Assembly: GCA_018524725.1 (NCBI GenBank)
Contig: JAEUWP010000139.1
Span: 186,001 to 250,000 of the forward strand
Length of the DNA stretch: 64,000 bases
DNA from: Podaxis mareebaensis
Taxonomy: Eukaryota; Basidiomycota; Agaricomycetes; Agaricales; Agaricaceae
Reading direction: 5' to 3'
Part shown: positions 57,479 through 64,000 of the stretch, in pieces
Layout of the letters: every line of letters starts with the position of its first letter
Numbering within the stretch: the stretch's first letter is position 1
Program-made: the position numbers and the translations under genes
The notes under the pieces: generated by a model
What the model was told of the DNA's origin: nothing
The model's database searches: none
What the model saw: only the letters and a program-made list of their open reading frames with translations

Positions 57479-58570
57479 ATGTCCCATGCGAGTTTGACCA
57501 AGACTGCGATCATCACTGGTGCATCCTCGGGCACGCCTCCCTGTTTTCCCCTTTCCATGCCCCAAGTTTTGAAGGCGGGGTTATTCTAGGCATCGGAAGG
57601 GCAACTGCAATCGCGTTATCAAGAGCAGGCTGGAATGTCGTGTTGATCGCTCGCCGCGCGGACAAGCTGCAGGAAACCGGGAGCTTGTGTCCGGGCGGGG
57701 GTAAGCTCGTGCTGCCCGGGGATGTTACAGACGAGGAGTTTGTAAAGAGATCCTTTCGAGATGCGTTTTCTACTTTCGGTGAGCTGATCCAAGCAAGACT
57801 GGCGAATTACTCCCAGGCAGGTGACCAAACGATCTGTGTCAGGCCGTCTTGACCTCGTATTTAATGTAAGTGCATGATCAACAAGGCCTGTTTCAGGATA
57901 CCCCTATCATCAATCCAGAATGCTGGTGTTGCTCCTCCAACGATGCCTATCGAAGACTTGACGCTAGATACCCTCCGTCAAGCCCTTGATATAAATTTAG
58001 TTGGCCCATTCTTGTGTACCCGAGAAGCTTTCAAAACATTCAAGGCACAGCAGCCAGTTGGAGGTGAGCTCGCCCGGACAATGCGTTTGATATGTATAGA
58101 CTCACACACGAAGGCCGCATTATCAACAATGGGTCACTTTCTGCGCATGTTCCGAGGCCCCACACGGTTCCATATGCGACTACGAAACATGCAATATCAG
58201 GTCTCACAAAGTGCACAGCTCTCGATGGCCGCAAGTATAACATTACCTGCACTCAGATTGACATCGGTGAGAAGCTTCCCCCTCGATAGGACTTAGGGGG
58301 AGCCGTTTTCATTCTACGTGTTTTAGGCAATGCAAGCAGTGCTTTGACGAGTACGTTCAACGCCGGAACTCTTCAACCGGATGGTCGAGTCTTGCCCGAG
58401 CCATGCATAGACGTACAGCATGTGGCAGACACCATCGTCCATATCGCCAACCTCCCCAATGATGTCACTGTGTTGGACGTAAACATCATGTGCGAGAATT
58501 TTGCAACGCAAACGGCGGTTCTTAACGTTTCTCCAGGGCAACTAGAATGCCGTTCGTCGGAAGGGGTTGA
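57479..58570 (+). CDS. Short-chain dehydrogenase/reductase (SDR)
   Basis: NAD(P)-dependent oxidoreductase of the classical SDR family. Exons 57479-57530, 57590-57778, 57843-57865, 57919-58063, 58114-58266, 58327-58489 and 58537-58570 give 252 residues, the usual length. The cofactor motif TGASSGIG (residues 11-18) is formed across the first intron, NAG is at 89-91, and the catalytic set is Ser144, Tyr157 and Lys161 (YATTK). DVTDEEFV and [12 protein letters not shown] are typical strand and helix elements, and the C-terminus ends [13 protein letters not shown]. The first intron seems to begin with GC rather than GT; no nearby GT keeps the glycine motif. The substrate is unknown. It is convergent with PRP2 (126 bases between stops). 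Confidence 0.85.
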
Positions 58571-58696
58571 ATGAGGTGAATTGGAATCCGCGGGTGCTCG
58601 CGGTCGTGTGGTAATACAGGGGGTTGTGAAAGGAATCAAACATGAATCAAGCCAGACACAAAAGGTGATTAAGACGCTGCCTGTTGTATAAATAGG

Positions 58697-62558
<3,862 letters not shown>

Positions 62559-62773
62559 GAATACCGAGGTGAGTGTTGGTAGTAGAGTCAATGATCGTAT
62601 GGAACACAAATCGCGTCGGTGGCTGTGTTATTCCTCCGTCTATGGGTATCGGATCAGTCGACGCTTGTTGAGTCAACGGCAGTAGGTGCATATACTTCAA
62701 CGACAGGCACCGCATAGGATTTGTATTCTGGCATAGTAGCATACAATACACAGGGTCATCACATTGGTATACT
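62559..62773. other. Short spacer, PRP2 promoter and CitE-like gene 3' end
   Basis: A 215-base space between two minus-strand genes. No extra frame is supported. Confidence 0.4.
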
Positions 62774-64000
62774 TTAAGATGAAGAGACATCAGGTATGGT
62801 CAAGCCAGCTGCCTTCGCTACTGCAATTGTCTTTTCCGCCTACCAGGTGCATGAAGATAGAAACTTTATAATGAAGGCATAATGACTCACTTGCTTGAGC
62901 ATTGGAGCATCAATCATCTCGCCCTCAAGACCAACGGCACCTCGCTCGGCCGCATGCGCGAGCTTCAATTGGTGCAAGATCTTTGCCGCACGGAGGATTT
63001 CTGGACGACAATTCAAGCTATGACCGTCTTCAAAGGGCGGCACCTGATGAAATATTTTACCTTTCGGTGAAGGAACATAACTATCTTGGATAATCGCAAC
63101 TTGTAGAGGGTGTATTGCTTGCTGCGAACACAACCCAGTCAACCCAGACAAGTTGACAGGAGGTGATGAATACGGCAAACCTTTCCAGTGAATCCAAGCT
63201 GTCGTCCGTCGAGGCATTCTTCCTTGAGAACTGTCAGGTCTTTGTATTCCACACAGACCTAAGAAAGTTATCCTCTAAGCCCATCGACTTGGGAGGATAA
63301 AGAAGCCTAGGTCATACCATGTCAATAGCCTCCAATCCAAACGCTTTTGCAGTGATGACAATTTGCGAGCGTGTGCAGAGCAATTCGCGCCTTGAGTTGG
63401 TCCTCACGATTCCCGTATCTGCACAATCTGGTTTAAAGTATTAAGACGTCGACCCGACACCATTAGATCAAGTACTGACAATCTTCCGCTGCAAACTACA
63501 CAGCGAACCACAAAACAGGCCCAAGCTCAAACCGGCTGTGTAAAGGTGAGAAATTAGGGAAACGTACCAACAACGCCCGTAAAGTCCCACCCATCTGCGT
63601 ACCAGCCTTCGAGCTCCATCCCGCAATCTTCCCGAGATTGAGCATAGCTCTCGCACTCTCAACACTCGCTATGATATTCAACGGGGCCTCTCTATCTGTT
63701 TTCTTGTATATCTCAGACACGATTTCAGAGACATAGTCCAAGTCTTCCGCGGAGTGAATTTTCGGCAGGACGAGGTTTGTCACATTTGGAAGAGATATCT
63801 ACAAAAGTTCGGAAGCGCAGTTAAATTATGAGTGTGAACATTTGGGTGAGTGAGAATAGGGAAGACATACAATTGCCTTCATATCCTCTTCAAACAATGG
63901 TGTACTAATATCATTTACGCGCACACCAATTCGGTTATGTTGCGCAAGTGGATTTGTCTATCAACCTCACTTTTAGCATGGCCGTTGCGAGCAAGTGGAG
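62774..64000 (-). CDS. CitE/CLYBL-like lyase (HpcH/HpaI aldolase family), 5' end outside the window
   Basis: Cleaves CoA thioesters of C5-C6 hydroxy acids such as citramalyl-CoA or malyl-CoA. Visible exons: 63957-63871, 63798-63568, 63495-63480, 63427-63318, 63258-63181, 63121-63061, 63000-62891 and 62839-62774, giving the last 252 residues. The family landmarks are RIGVRVNDISTPLFEED (the VRVN strand), LPKIHSAEDLDYV, NIIASVESARAML (the metal/CoA Glu), FAAEDYCADTG formed through a 16-base exon (metal-binding acidic pair), ITAKAFGLEAIDMV, and GFTGKQAIHPLQV. It ends AAGLTIPDVSSS. The intron before TNPLAQHN runs off the window edge, so the N-terminus and any targeting signal are not seen. CLYBL is mitochondrial in animals. 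Confidence 0.87.

Overview
This is a stretch of nuclear DNA from a filamentous basidiomycete, most likely an Agaricomycete. The genes are intron-dense: I infer about 125 introns in 21 protein genes, nearly all 48-65 bases long, with GT donors and AG acceptors. The protein set (YPD1-type phosphorelay, a NUD1/Cdc11 scaffold, Vip1, She9/Mdm33, a Vnx1-type antiporter, a P450 reductase) is fungal, and the exon style is basidiomycete. I found no rRNA, tRNA, CRISPR array, intact transposon or plasmid-like feature. Gene models were built by hand by joining exons so that conserved motifs are restored. Every complete model closes to a whole number of codons, but no transcript evidence was available.

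Layout. 1-4845: gene-poor. 4846-7024 (-): TAL-type (TALE) homeodomain regulator. 7834-13340 (-): NUD1/Cdc11-like leucine-rich spindle-pole scaffold. 13341-16611: gene-poor. 16612-21392 (+): Vip1-like RRM protein, a SAM methyltransferase and a YEA4-like nucleotide-sugar transporter. 21393-24170: gene-poor, with decayed-looking frames. 24171-31439 (+): DUF202 membrane protein, membrane-anchored SET protein, NADPH-cytochrome P450 reductase, She9/Mdm33. 31526-32852 (-): a second SAM methyltransferase containing a 4-base exon. 33414-39805 (+): HIT protein, Dpb3-like histone-fold protein, DDB1. 40109-52172 (-): Vnx1-like antiporter, an unrecognised coiled-coil protein, CHL1 helicase, YPD1, and the last exons of a class III CoA-transferase that runs to 54255. 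54256-57478: gene-poor. 57479-58570 (+): short-chain dehydrogenase. 58697-62558 (-): PRP2/DHX16 spliceosomal helicase. 62774-64000 (-): CitE-like lyase, cut by the window edge.

Most genes are housekeeping: DNA replication and repair (Dpb3, DDB1, CHL1), cell division (NUD1), splicing (PRP2), signalling (YPD1), mitochondrial shape (She9) and redox supply to P450s. They look like neighbours by synteny rather than one pathway. One pairing is biochemically suggestive: a mitochondrial-type CoA-transferase (SUGCT family) and a CitE/CLYBL-like lyase lie within 9 kb of each other, the two outer steps of itaconate or C5-diacid breakdown.

The most notable observations are splicing oddities (a 4-base exon inside a methyltransferase motif, 12- and 16-base exons, two introns that seem to need GC donors, and two introns that can be kept without breaking the frame), repeated GTCACGTGAC/TGACGTCA palindromes close upstream of several starts, and an unrecognised 655-residue protein at 44063-46320. 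I did not find a clearly new multi-gene system.
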